Shown piece by piece: positions 1 to 7,764 of a DNA stretch of 19,152 nucleotides (the stretch's first letter is position 1; the number at the start of each line of letters is the position of its first letter). The notes beneath the pieces are model-generated. The model searched no databases. It had not been told where the DNA came from and saw only the letters and a list, made by a program, of their open reading frames with translations. The DNA comes from JANXSG01 sp038203935 (GTDB lineage Bacteria; Armatimonadota; Chthonomonadetes; Chthonomonadales; Chthonomonadaceae). The stretch lies in assembly GCA_038203935.1 (NCBI GenBank), contig JBBRDM010000104.1:1-19152 (forward strand). The letters run 5' to 3'. The translations under genes were made by a program, and so were the position numbers.

Positions 1-422
1 ACCAGAGGATCGGATGGAGGCATGGTTACTACCAGTCCATCGATTCGACCGTCCGCAAGTTCCGTATAAATTGCATCGCTTGTGTTTCCACGAAAATTAC
101 CATGAAGCAGGAGATCTTTTTTCAGTTCTTCACAACCCTGCTGAAGTCCGCTGACAATCTCCGTAAAAAAAGGTATTCGAACATCGATAAAACCATGGCC
201 TGCATAGAGGCCGATAACGTTTGTTACACCGGAACGTAGAGCCCGGCCGCGGGCATTGGGCAGATATCTTAGCTCCTTAGCAGTTTCCATGACTCGAAGA
301 TGAGTCTCATTCGAGATGCGGGACTCGACAGATTTCCCGTTCAGTACGAGAGAGACCGTCATCACGCTAACTCCAGCTCTCTCGGCCACATCCTTCATTT
401 TAACTGAATTAATCCGAGCCAT
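1..422 (-). CDS. LacI-family transcriptional repressor, N-terminal part (runs off the left edge)
   Basis: The first 140 codons of a LacI/GalR-type regulator are visible; the rest lies beyond the edge. The protein starts MARINSVKMKDVAERAGVSV, the classic LacI helix-turn-helix (KDVAERAGVS at about residues 10-19, TVSLVLNG at 22-29), followed by the hinge-type stretch YLPNARGRALRSG near residue 60 and then the start of the periplasmic-binding-protein-like ligand domain (NVIGLYAG, DGLVVTMPPS). The family binds operators as dimers and is released or recruited by a sugar-like ligand. The ATG at 422-420 is preceded by AAAGG about 7 bases upstream. It follows the DUF4838 gene in the same direction but has its own strong promoter, so it may autoregulate and control the neighbouring carbohydrate genes (inference). 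Family call is secure; ligand unknown. Confidence 0.93.
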   Translation of the reverse strand, partial: MARINSVKMKDVAERAGVSVMTVSLVLNGKSVESRISNETHLRVMETAKELRYLPNARGRALRSGVTNVIGLYAGHGFIDVRIPFFTEIVSGLQQGCEELKKDLLLHGNFRGNTSDAIYTELADGRIDGLVVTMPPSDPL

Positions 423-463
423 TTGGCAGCCTTTTCTAACTTGCTTTAACGATATAGCAGTTT

Positions 464-492
464 ATTGTATCACTGGATTCTGATGTTGTCAA
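464..492 (-). promoter_or_regulatory. sigma70-type promoter of the LacI-family gene
   Basis: On the minus strand a perfect -35 TTGACA (492-487) is separated by exactly 17 bases from a -10 TACAAT (469-464). The start codon lies about 42 bases beyond the -10. It lies between the DUF4838 stop codon and the regulator and reads toward the regulator. Confidence 0.8.
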
Positions 493-542
493 GTGATTTA
501 AGAAAACTATTTATCCGTTTTTAAATCGATAAAATGAGAGTA

Positions 543-2303
543 CTATTTTGAATCTATCGAGGAGTGTATCATCGTGAGGAAATCGGATACAGGCTGGCCT
601 TCCCGCACTTGCTGAATATTATATTTTTCAATCTTATTCTCTACGATTTCTGCTAGATGTTTCAATCTTACCTTATCAACCGGCAGGGATGTGTTATCTG
701 CGGATCGATATTTTGGAAGCTGCTGCATAAGGAGTACATAATCCAGTGCAAGTCTGGCTTTTTGAACCTGTTCCAGGTGAACAGGCTGATTTTTGACTGC
801 AGATTCAGCTTGTTCAAACAATTTCATTCCCTTGTCTATAATAGAAGGAGCGAGATAGGAGGTATTCGGTGGCTCGTTCAGGCTGGCATGAACTCCTTTA
901 TTACGCGCAGGCTGATGTAAAATATCAAGCCACTGCTGGAGGAAAGGAGCAGAGTCACCATAAACGCCATGCAGAAATTCAGTTATAAGCGGACGAACGG
1001 GACGGCTGGTGTTCCACATAAGTTTCGACATGATATAACTTTTGAGTTCCGCCATTTCACCGCCGCCGCCCGGTGCATAGTCTCCCTCATAGAATATGCC
1101 TACAACCCCCTCTCTCTTAAAGAGAGCTATATCTCCAGCAATCTCATCCAGGTCCGGAACTGGCTGGAGATAGTTGGCGAAATCTGCGCAGTAGTGCCAG
1201 ATGTAGAGTTGATCTGTGATTCCAGCCCACGCTTTTAAATTGGAAAATACTTTTTTATTGGCTGCGCACTGGTCTATGGCATGAGAAAAACAGGCGCCGA
1301 CTGGAGCCAGCCGAACGCGCACATTTTTCCGAGGTTTCTCATGTAGTGGAGGATCTTCCGTCCATTGATAGCCGAGCGTATCGATGAGTACTTTGGGATA
1401 CTCTTTTTCAATCGCCTGCGCCACCTGATTAGCAAAACGCAGTGTAAGTCCGGAAGGAGCACCCTCTTCACGATTGACTGCCATGCATTTATCACATTGG
1501 CAATTTCCGTAGGTATCATTCTGAGAGACTGAAAAAATAGTAGCTTCTGGATTCGCTTTGATCCATTCGCGCACCTGCCGGACAGCTATTTCTAGGACTT
1601 CCGGATTGGTCAGGCAGAGCTGTTTATTATCCACTCGCTTACCATTTATCAGAGAGTAGTACTCTGGATGCGGAGCGAAAAAAGTTTGAGGGGGAACGAG
1701 TTCGGAATAGGTATGAACAAATTTGCCGTAGATGACTCTGCTGCCCAATGTCTCATCAAGGTGCTGGGCATTTCCGTTTATTCGATTTCTTGCCGCCCAG
1801 TCACCATCCAGGCACTCAGTGTAATAAGGTTCCCGGTATTCGAATGCAGGTCGATCCGTCACCTCTAGTTTTGGGACGACAACCGTTTTTCTATCTGGGG
1901 TGAAGGAGATCGAACTTGTATACCAGCGGCAGCCTAAAACATCCTCCAGAAGCGCATAGCATCCGTAGAGAACTCCGCGCTTGCCTCCGCCCGTTATGGT
2001 GAGAGTATTTTTGTAAGTGCGCAGATTGTACTGCTCTTCAGCAAAATTTTTATCCTGGTGCAGAATGATCTGGGCACGCATATCTGATGCTATCGGGATA
2101 CTATTTACAATAGGAAGTTCTGCTCCCGACATCAGATGTATACTGTGCTGAATCTCTTCCGCACCGTGCCGCAGCGGTAAAGCAGCATCTTTGGGAACCA
2201 CTATTACTGCCTGTGCAGTTCCTTCAGCTGCTATTTTAATTTGCTGTGCTTCCAACGCCACGGATGCTTTGAGCAATAAACAACTCAAAATAAGCCACTT
2301 CAT
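543..2303 (-). CDS. secreted DUF4838 (glycosidase-like) protein
   Basis: An exported protein of 586 residues from the preferred start. The N-terminus MKWLILSCLLLKASVALEAQ is a signal peptide with probable cleavage after ALEA. Residues about 20-150 resemble the GH20-like/alpha-glucuronidase N-terminal domain that often precedes glycosidase barrels; about 185-470 carry DUF4838 hallmarks: HPEYYSLINGKR, QLCLTNPE, SVSQNDTYG and a CxCxxC cluster (C268, C270, C273), then YPKVLIDTLGYQ. DUF4838 proteins are found in polysaccharide-use loci and are thought to be glycoside hydrolases, but substrate and catalysis are not settled. An ATG ten codons upstream (2333) has no ribosome site, whereas the ATG at 2303 has GGGGGA about 5 bases before it. 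Neighbours are a DUF3500 gene upstream and a LacI regulator downstream, all on the minus strand. Confidence 0.85.
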   Translation of the reverse strand: MKWLILSCLLLKASVALEAQQIKIAAEGTAQAVIVVPKDAALPLRHGAEEIQHSIHLMSGAELPIVNSIPIASDMRAQIILHQDKNFAEEQYNLRTYKNTLTITGGGKRGVLYGCYALLEDVLGCRWYTSSISFTPDRKTVVVPKLEVTDRPAFEYREPYYTECLDGDWAARNRINGNAQHLDETLGSRVIYGKFVHTYSELVPPQTFFAPHPEYYSLINGKRVDNKQLCLTNPEVLEIAVRQVREWIKANPEATIFSVSQNDTYGNCQCDKCMAVNREEGAPSGLTLRFANQVAQAIEKEYPKVLIDTLGYQWTEDPPLHEKPRKNVRVRLAPVGACFSHAIDQCAANKKVFSNLKAWAGITDQLYIWHYCADFANYLQPVPDLDEIAGDIALFKREGVVGIFYEGDYAPGGGGEMAELKSYIMSKLMWNTSRPVRPLITEFLHGVYGDSAPFLQQWLDILHQPARNKGVHASLNEPPNTSYLAPSIIDKGMKLFEQAESAVKNQPVHLEQVQKARLALDYVLLMQQLPKYRSADNTSLPVDKVRLKHLAEIVENKIEKYNIQQVREGQPVSDFLTMIHSSIDSK

Positions 2304-2346
2304 CTCTATCCCCCACACTACAGGCAGCTTCATAAATTTGAGTAAA

Positions 2347-2372
2347 CGGCCTGGCTTTCTAAAACCAGGCCG
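2347..2372 (-). terminator. hairpin between the DUF3500 and DUF4838 genes
   Basis: Perfect 8-bp inverted repeat, CGGCCTGG (2347-2354) and CCAGGCCG (2365-2372), with a 10-base loop. It starts about 18 bases after the DUF3500 stop codon. The minus-strand sequence after it is TTTACT, a weak U-tract, so it may be a leaky terminator that lets some transcripts through to the DUF4838 gene, or an mRNA-stabilising hairpin. Confidence 0.55.
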
Positions 2373-2390
2373 ATTATTTCGTGAGATTAT

Positions 2391-3410
2391 TTAGGTATGT
2401 GCATCCGCTTTGAGCGGATTTTTTGCCACATTTACCCAGGTGTGAATGTGCGGCGCGCCTCGGAAATGCCACACGAATGCGGGACCTTCGAGCCGCCATA
2501 TGTCCCAGACGCCATCATTTCCAAGGTCTTCCTGCTTGTAGAAAGATATGTGCACTTTATCCAGCCCGCCATTCGCAGAGATATCCTTCATCACTTCCGA
2601 GGCATCAGAAGGCCGATATGGAGATAGGAGGCTGTGCATAACTTCGCTGACCAGCGTCTTCTGATCGCTCGAAAGTTCTCCGATTGCTATTCCAGGAAAT
2701 TCACCCGAAGCGCCCTGTAGTTTTATCTTATCCTCACTGGGCGCTTTTTCGATCAGAGCTTTAGATCTTTGGGCACCATCCAGAGAGGTGAAAACGGAGT
2801 TTGCTTTGACCGCCTGCCCCCAGTAGACATTACCTGGATGAGATGGATCCTCTGTATCTTTGGGTGCATGGCCGTAAAAAATGGGGCCACCAAATGCTGC
2901 ATTTGCGTTCGAATGTCCATCGGCCCGAAGAGTTACGTGGCGGCCCGTTAGCACCCATTCAAACTGATGGGTGGATGGATCTCCGAAAAGCGCTACGTGG
3001 TAGGTTCCGAATCCTCCGGAATCGTTCTGCATCTGCTCAAGAATTTTTGGATACCATTCTTCAGTAGTGACGCCTTTTAGAATGCCCTTTACCATTTCCT
3101 GCTGATCCGCGGAAAATAGTTCTGCGATAGTCGGTTTGACAATTGCCCAGTTCGCCTGAACCATGCTGCGTTTTGTATGATCCCATGGCATGCAGATAAG
3201 CTCTGATTGTTTGGGTGTAAGGCTGCTGTAGAGAGTTTTAACCAGTGATTCTGCCTGCGGCGATTTGCTTATTCCCGAATGGCCGACTGCCAATGCGCCG
3301 GCGGGAATGGCAGCAATCGCCGCTGCTCCAATCGCGGCACCGGCAGCCTGCCCAACAGCTTGAATAAATTCCCTGCGATTTAGTTCTTTGGTGAAGTCCG
3401 GCTCGATCAT
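2391..3410 (-). CDS. Tat-exported DUF3500 family protein
   Basis: Residues 1-41 form a twin-arginine signal: LNRREFIQAVG (RR at 12-13), an Ala/Gly-rich hydrophobic stretch, and probable cleavage after GALA. The mature part fits DUF3500: LYSSLTPKQSEL near the start, QMQNDSGGFGTYHVALFGDP, then EWVLTGRHVTLRADGHSNAN, GGPIFYGHAP, and AFVWHFRGAPHIHTWVNVA near the C-terminus with an HxH pair. The biochemical role of DUF3500 is unknown; Tat export suggests folding, perhaps with a cofactor, before export. The frame is open to a TTG at 3473, but only the ATG at 3410 places the RR motif near the N-terminus and has a good ribosome site (AGGAAGGA, about 8 bases upstream). It is first in the minus-strand run leading to the DUF4838 and LacI genes. 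Confidence 0.82.
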   Translation of the reverse strand: MIEPDFTKELNRREFIQAVGQAAGAAIGAAAIAAIPAGALAVGHSGISKSPQAESLVKTLYSSLTPKQSELICMPWDHTKRSMVQANWAIVKPTIAELFSADQQEMVKGILKGVTTEEWYPKILEQMQNDSGGFGTYHVALFGDPSTHQFEWVLTGRHVTLRADGHSNANAAFGGPIFYGHAPKDTEDPSHPGNVYWGQAVKANSVFTSLDGAQRSKALIEKAPSEDKIKLQGASGEFPGIAIGELSSDQKTLVSEVMHSLLSPYRPSDASEVMKDISANGGLDKVHISFYKQEDLGNDGVWDIWRLEGPAFVWHFRGAPHIHTWVNVAKNPLKADAHT

Positions 3411-3506
3411 TTCCAAAATCCTTCCTATGAACAGAATAAACATTGCTTCCCGACTGAGGGTTTGTTCTCTCAAGGCAAATGAATATCCTTCCCCGTTCTG
3501 CAGGGA

Positions 3507-3515
3507 TGGTATAAT
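3507..3515 (+). promoter_or_regulatory. extended -10 promoter element upstream of the MgtE_N-CBS gene
   Basis: TGGTATAAT is a perfect extended -10 (TGnTATAAT). No recognisable -35 lies 16-18 bases upstream, as is common for extended -10 promoters. Transcription would begin near 3522, giving a leader of only about 14 bases with the GGAGG ribosome site (3522-3526) at its 5' end; the true start may therefore lie further upstream. Confidence 0.5.
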
Positions 3516-3535
3516 CTGGATGGAGGCAAGCAGGG

Positions 3536-4849
3536 ATGAAATATTTAACTCAAATTTTGGATAAACGTGTTCTCTCTATGGATGGGAAGAAAATCGGTAA
3601 AATTATCGATGCGGTAGCAGCTGTTGGCGGCCGGCTCCCGACTCTGAATGCCGTTATCATTAAAACTGACGCAGGTAATACCTGCCTTCCTTATAACATG
3701 CTTGAGTTTGAACCCGATCCTCTTGGCCCCACCGGCAGCGGACAGATTCACGGCGATGTCCGATTAAGAATGCATCTCGATGAGATCGTTCCTTATCGCC
3801 CGGGTGATGATGATTTAAGCCTCCGCCATGATGTTCTTGATAGGCAGATCGTAGATGTGCAGGACTACAGAGTAGTCCGCGTCAGCGATGTCAGGTTGGC
3901 AGAGTGTGGAAACCAGTTTTGTGTGGTCGGTGTCGATGCGAGCTTGCGGGCGACAATTAGGCGGCTTGGCAGCGGTATTTCTGTGCCCATCGAAACAGCC
4001 GCACGTCTTTTCCGACGGCCCCTGAGATCAAATCTCATCGCCTGGGACGACGTTCAGACTTTGGAACCAGGCTCGGTAGGCGGCAGAATTCGACTGAAGG
4101 TATCCCATGATAAGATTGCCCGCCTGCATCCCGCCGATATTGCAGACATTGTGGAACAGCTTAGCCCGCAACAGCAAGTCGAAGTTATCGAAGCGCTGGA
4201 TACCGAAACTGCGGCGGATGCTATTGCAGAGGTTCAGCCAGAAGTACAAGTTCAAATCATGGAACATCTGGACGATGAAACTGCAACGGATATCCTGGAA
4301 GAGATGGAGCCGGATGAAGCTGCAGACCTTCTGGATGATATGCCAAATGCTCGCAGTGACGAACTGCTTGGCCAGATGGAGCCTGACGAAGCCGAAGATG
4401 TAATGGAACTCATGGGCTACGATGACGATACGGCCGGAGGAATGATGACTACGGAGTTGGTATCTATTTTCGCCAATCTAACCTGTGAAGAGACCATAAA
4501 TCGTCTGCGTGAGCTGGCTCCCAAAGCGGAGACTATCTACTATGTCTATATCATCGATAACGAGGAGAGATTGGTGGGTGTCCTTAGCCTGCGCGACCTG
4601 GTAATCGCTCCACCGGAGACCCATGTGAGTGATATTATGGTGCCCAGCGTCATACATGTCTATGTGGAAGATCACGCAGATAAGGTTGCGCAGGTATTTG
4701 GGCGTTATAACCTGCTCGCTCTCCCTGTTGTTAGTGATGAAGAAAAGCTGCTCGGAATTATTACTGTCGACGATACTCTGGAGCGCCTGCTTCCACCAGA
4801 TCGAAGACGCCTGCCCCGCCCCGGCCTGGATGCACGAGATGATAACTGA
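3536..4849 (+). CDS. soluble PRC-barrel / MgtE_N / CBS-pair protein, no channel domain
   Basis: A 437-residue cytoplasmic protein. Residues about 1-90 and 95-185 look like two PRC-barrel-like units (YLTQILDKRVLSMDGKKIGK; VLDRQIVDVQDYRVVRVSDV). Residues 195-300 are an acidic MgtE N-terminal helical domain (LHPADIADIVEQLSPQQQ, ATDILEEMEPDEAADLLDDM), ending in DDTAGGMMTTE at the junction with a CBS pair (about 302-358 and 364-420, with ERLVGVLSLRDL and EKLLGIITVDDT). In MgtE magnesium channels this cytoplasmic part senses Mg2+ and gates the pore, but the five-helix channel domain is absent and the protein ends cleanly after the second CBS. It may be a stand-alone Mg2+ or nucleotide sensor for another partner (inference). 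GGAGG lies 9 bases before the ATG. No transporter gene is adjacent. Confidence 0.88.
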   Translation: MKYLTQILDKRVLSMDGKKIGKIIDAVAAVGGRLPTLNAVIIKTDAGNTCLPYNMLEFEPDPLGPTGSGQIHGDVRLRMHLDEIVPYRPGDDDLSLRHDVLDRQIVDVQDYRVVRVSDVRLAECGNQFCVVGVDASLRATIRRLGSGISVPIETAARLFRRPLRSNLIAWDDVQTLEPGSVGGRIRLKVSHDKIARLHPADIADIVEQLSPQQQVEVIEALDTETAADAIAEVQPEVQVQIMEHLDDETATDILEEMEPDEAADLLDDMPNARSDELLGQMEPDEAEDVMELMGYDDDTAGGMMTTELVSIFANLTCEETINRLRELAPKAETIYYVYIIDNEERLVGVLSLRDLVIAPPETHVSDIMVPSVIHVYVEDHADKVAQVFGRYNLLALPVVSDEEKLLGIITVDDTLERLLPPDRRRLPRPGLDARDDN

Positions 4850-4868
4850 TTGGACATGGAAGAATGAT

Positions 4869-4880
4869 CGTAGTACTACG
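4869..4880. repeat. 12-bp perfect palindrome after the MgtE_N-CBS gene
   Basis: CGTAGTACTACG reads the same on both strands and lies 20 bases after the stop codon, followed by CTTTT. As RNA it makes only a 4-bp stem, so it is not a convincing terminator; as DNA it is a possible binding site. It may be chance. Confidence 0.3.
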
Positions 4881-4980
4881 CTTTTATCTGTGTGTGGATG
4901 ATTAGCAATCGACCCTCTAAACATATTTGACCGTCTATGATTTTCCTGGTAAATCTGGGAGTTTTTTCTGATTCATGTAG

Positions 4981-5030
4981 TGATTTTCATCTTATTTACC
5001 GATAATCTCCCTGCATTATTATGAAAATCA
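4981..5030. promoter_or_regulatory. 10-bp inverted repeat upstream of the GGDEF/HD-GYP operon
   Basis: TGATTTTCAT (4981-4990) and ATGAAAATCA (5021-5030) are perfect inverted copies separated by 30 bases, ending 29 bases before the first gene of the operon. A GATAAT -10-like hexamer sits between the arms (5001-5006) but has no good -35. Arm centres are 40 bp apart, near four helical turns, which could suit a looping or paired-site regulator. No other promoter or RNA was recognised in 4850-5059. Confidence 0.4.
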
Positions 5031-5059
5031 ACCAGCCGATATTCACCACTCAGGGTTGA

Positions 5060-5770
5060 ATGCAAGAGGCAGAGAAAATGATGGAAGAATATTGGGATGA
5101 TGGGTCACCCTTAGATCACTCGATTCTCCTTGATAACACGACCGAACTATGCAGCCACATAAACACACATGAGCGGCTGGACATGATGCTGCCCACCGAT
5201 TCGGATACTACTGCCGCAACTTATCAGGCATTTAGAAGCTATTTGGGCGCGATGATGGAGATGACCGAGAGATATGGGAAATCGCTGTCGATCATATGCA
5301 TCGGAGTCGATGAAAGCGCGCCGATTAAGTTCCTCGGAAAGGAAGGGGCTTCTCTTATCAGCCGAGCTATAACTCGGTATCTCAGGCAGGAAACCAGAAG
5401 TCACGACGTAGTAGGCCGAAGCACAGAAGTAGACGCGAGAGGCTACCCATTCTTTCTGATTGCCTGTCCGTTGCTGGATGAGGAAAAGGCGGGAGCATTG
5501 GCAGTTAGAATTGTGGCCGACATGCTCTCTCAGGCTCTTGATCCAGAGAGGCCCTGGATGAGTTTGAGTGTCGGTGTTGCAGGCATGGCAGTAGACGTCT
5601 CCGACCCTGAATCTCTGGTGGGTCGTGGAGTAGCATCTCTTCAGCGTGCAAGAAGAAATGGCGGAAAAAGAGTATGGCTCCACTCTTCCACGGCACAAAG
5701 TATTTACGGACTGGACATAGAGAATACAAACAATCCCAATCAGCAGACCAAAGATTCAGAGCAGAAATAA
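5060..5770 (+). CDS. degenerate GGDEF-domain protein
   Basis: A 236-residue protein whose residues about 50-207 fold like a GGDEF domain: SLSIICIGVDE (Asp84 at the usual first metal-ligand place), LISRAITRYLRQETRSHDVVGR, MSLSVGVAG, and the closing VASLQRARRNGGKRVWL. The signature GGDEF is replaced by GYPFF (128-132), so the metal- and GTP-binding residues are lost and diguanylate cyclase activity is unlikely. The N-terminal 45 residues are acidic with no known domain. It ends 6 bases before the receiver-HD-GYP gene, so the two are cotranscribed; a regulatory or GTP/c-di-GMP-sensing role toward that phosphodiesterase is an inference. Start uncertain: ATG 5060 has a weak site, whereas ATG 5078 has AAGAGG 8 bases upstream. 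Confidence 0.78.
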   Translation: MQEAEKMMEEYWDDGSPLDHSILLDNTTELCSHINTHERLDMMLPTDSDTTAATYQAFRSYLGAMMEMTERYGKSLSIICIGVDESAPIKFLGKEGASLISRAITRYLRQETRSHDVVGRSTEVDARGYPFFLIACPLLDEEKAGALAVRIVADMLSQALDPERPWMSLSVGVAGMAVDVSDPESLVGRGVASLQRARRNGGKRVWLHSSTAQSIYGLDIENTNNPNQQTKDSEQK

Positions 5771-5776
5771 ATCGCT

Positions 5777-6964
5777 ATGTACTATCCAAAACCTCGCCGC
5801 AAATTTGAGAATTTAAATCACGATATCCATCCAGAGTTAACTGATTCTGAAAACATTATTTCAGGTCATTTGATGCATAGCTCCCCATCTGATGTTTTGA
5901 GAAAAGGTTCCACTTCTTCTCCGTTAAGACTTCAGATTGAAGAAGGTGGTAATTCTGATGCTGAATCCGATCAGGTAAACATTCTGGTTGTCGATGACGA
6001 CACACTTGTTCGTGAAACATTCACTACTATCTTGAGTGATGAGGGATACCAGGTTCAAAGCGCATGTTCCGGCGAGGAAGCGATGGAACTGCTGTCACAC
6101 CAGCAGTTTGATATTATGCTTTGTGATTTCTTTATGCCTGCTGAAACCGGTCTCGAAGTCATTAAAAAAACTCAGGCTAAATACCCGGACATGCCTGTCA
6201 TTCTGATCACCGGGAATGGAAATGTGGGCATGGCTCGCGAAGCGCTGCGCCAGGGCGCCAGCGATTTCATTACTAAACCATGTAACCAGGGCGAGCTGCC
6301 GATTGTAGTGGAACGAAATCTAACACGGCAGGCAGTAGCGCGAAAGAATGCGATGCGCCATAAAATGGCGCTCCACATATCGAACGAAGGTGTTTTGGAT
6401 GCCCTATTATCGGCACTGAACACCCGGGATATGGAAACTGAAGGACACTCCGAGCGCGTAACCGCCTATACGATTGAGATAGCAGACAAAATGGGTATTC
6501 CGGATGAGGAAATCTATCATATTGAACGAGGCGCCTTGCTCCATGATATAGGAAAAATTGGCATTCCGGATCGTATCCTTTTGAAACCAGATAAGCTGAC
6601 AGCGGAGGAATGGGTGGAGATGAAGCGTCATCCGCTTATCGGATACAATATGTGCTCTAAAATAGAAATGCTCAAACACTCTGCGCAGATAGTGCTGCAC
6701 CATCATGAATCCTGGAACGGGAAAGGCTATCCATCCGGATTACGCGAAAAAGAGATTCCCCTTGGCGCCAGGATTTTTGCGGTTGCGGATACTCTGGATG
6801 CCATGACAAGTGACCGGCCATATCGAAAGGGCCTCTCCTTTCAAATGGCTCGAGAAGAGATTAAAAAGTGCAGCGGAGTTCAATTCGATCCCGAGGTAGT
6901 GGAGGTCTTTCTTTCTATTCCGGAAGAAAGATGGATGAACATACTATCGTTAGTGTATAGATAA
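5777..6964 (+). CDS. response regulator with HD-GYP c-di-GMP phosphodiesterase output
   Basis: 395 residues. After a 65-residue low-complexity N-terminal extension, a receiver domain spans about 67-185: acidic pocket DDD (73-75), phospho-acceptor Asp117 in IMLCDFFMP, switch Thr145 and conserved Lys167. An HD-GYP domain follows (about 205-390): H224, the HD pair H256-D257 in LLHDIGKIGIPD, H281-type region MKRHPLIGY, paired His 309-310, and NGKGYPSGL (the GYP motif, 317-319). All metal ligands visible by eye are kept, so c-di-GMP hydrolysis controlled by phosphorylation is expected; no sensor kinase is in the window. It follows the degenerate GGDEF gene by 6 bases. The ATG at 5777 has no clear ribosome site and may depend on coupling; ATG 5873 (residue 33) is an alternative with CAGG upstream. 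Confidence 0.93.
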   Translation: MYYPKPRRKFENLNHDIHPELTDSENIISGHLMHSSPSDVLRKGSTSSPLRLQIEEGGNSDAESDQVNILVVDDDTLVRETFTTILSDEGYQVQSACSGEEAMELLSHQQFDIMLCDFFMPAETGLEVIKKTQAKYPDMPVILITGNGNVGMAREALRQGASDFITKPCNQGELPIVVERNLTRQAVARKNAMRHKMALHISNEGVLDALLSALNTRDMETEGHSERVTAYTIEIADKMGIPDEEIYHIERGALLHDIGKIGIPDRILLKPDKLTAEEWVEMKRHPLIGYNMCSKIEMLKHSAQIVLHHHESWNGKGYPSGLREKEIPLGARIFAVADTLDAMTSDRPYRKGLSFQMAREEIKKCSGVQFDPEVVEVFLSIPEERWMNILSLVYR

Positions 6965-6982
6965 AAAAACAGCTTCAGTGAG

Positions 6983-6988
6983 TATAAT
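6983..6988 (+). promoter_or_regulatory. possible -10 for the lipoprotein gene
   Basis: A perfect TATAAT lies 46 bases before the preferred lipoprotein start and 18 bases after the HD-GYP stop codon. No convincing -35 or extended -10 accompanies it, so read-through from the upstream operon is equally possible. Confidence 0.35.
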
Positions 6989-7034
6989 GGCTATAGTTTA
7001 TGAGCAACAAAGCCTTCACTGGAGAGCACAACAT

Positions 7035-7709
7035 ATGTCATCGAGAAGATCGAATCCACGCGCACCGCACTCAAAATACAGTAAGTGGAACATACTGTGC
7101 GTATTGCTGATTTCATCACCAATTATATCGGGCTGCGCGAATGATAAACTGGGTGCAGATAAAATTGATGCCCAGGATGCTAAAGGCCCTATTCCTCCCC
7201 TCAAAATGCCTCCCGAAATGCAGGGCGTAAAGCTGACGCCTGCCCCTAAAGCAGATACAAAGCCTGCAGATCCCACCGAATTGAATAGTCTGGATATACC
7301 TCTCTATCCTGGGGCGGAGGCATCTCACATGGGCAGCTTAGGACCGGCAGTGAGTTCTTCCAATGGCATAACTATGGGAGAGTTTGAGACGAAAGATTCT
7401 ATGGATAAAGTGATTGCTTTTTACAAAACGCAGTATCCTCCCTCCGAAAAATCTTCCACGGCGCATAGAAACAGAGACTGGGTGACTGAAAAATCTGGAG
7501 AAAAACAGACAACACGCATAACAGTCGAAGATGTCACTCAGGGGAATGGAATCAAAACTATCGAAATCTCCAGCGACAATGGGAAGACTCATCTAAGTTT
7601 GATGCGAGTGGCCAGCGGAAAATTGGAAGGTCTAACGACTAAACCATCGAGCCCGGACAGTGTTTCTATACCTGCGACACCATCAATACCTCCACTATTG
7701 CCGAAATAA
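7035..7709 (+). CDS. predicted lipoprotein of unknown function
   Basis: 224 residues from the preferred start. A basic N-terminus (MSSRRSNPRAPHSKYSKW) precedes a hydrophobic stretch ending in the lipobox IISGC, with Cys34 as the lipidated residue. A proline-rich linker follows, then a small domain from about residue 80: IPLYPGAEASHMGSLG, FETKDSMDKVIAFYKTQYP, then a strand-rich part (TTRITVEDVTQG, IKTIEISS). The 'YPGA ... F.TkDs.dkVi.FYk' pattern recurs in bacterial lipoproteins of unknown function. The frame is open to a GTG at 6978 without a ribosome site, whereas ATG 7035 has GGAGAG 8 bases upstream and puts the lipobox at normal depth. It lies 70 bases after the HD-GYP gene and convergent to the big secreted protein. 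Export and lipidation are well supported; function is not. Confidence 0.75.
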   Translation: MSSRRSNPRAPHSKYSKWNILCVLLISSPIISGCANDKLGADKIDAQDAKGPIPPLKMPPEMQGVKLTPAPKADTKPADPTELNSLDIPLYPGAEASHMGSLGPAVSSSNGITMGEFETKDSMDKVIAFYKTQYPPSEKSSTAHRNRDWVTEKSGEKQTTRITVEDVTQGNGIKTIEISSDNGKTHLSLMRVASGKLEGLTTKPSSPDSVSIPATPSIPPLLPK

Positions 7710-7764
7710 TCTACATGTGTGACCAACGGATAGTATAGGACGGATGTGCATAAGATACTAAAAA

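Noticed and set aside
2304..2333. Start of the DUF4838 gene at the ATG at 2333
   Set aside because: No ribosome site precedes it, and the signal peptide fits better from the ATG at 2303, which has GGGGGA upstream.
4478..4924. A 148-codon minus-strand open frame
   Set aside because: It is antisense to the CBS pair of the MgtE_N protein and has no family features.
4927..4955. TTGACC with TAAATC as a promoter for the c-di-GMP operon
   Set aside because: The -10 matches the consensus too poorly and the spacing offers no better choice.
5147..5698. A 183-codon minus-strand open frame
   Set aside because: It is antisense to the GGDEF-like gene, has no recognisable domain and no ribosome site; the plus-strand frame carries clear motifs.
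6978..7034. GTG at 6978 as start of the lipoprotein
   Set aside because: No ribosome site; it would bury the lipobox more than 50 residues deep.
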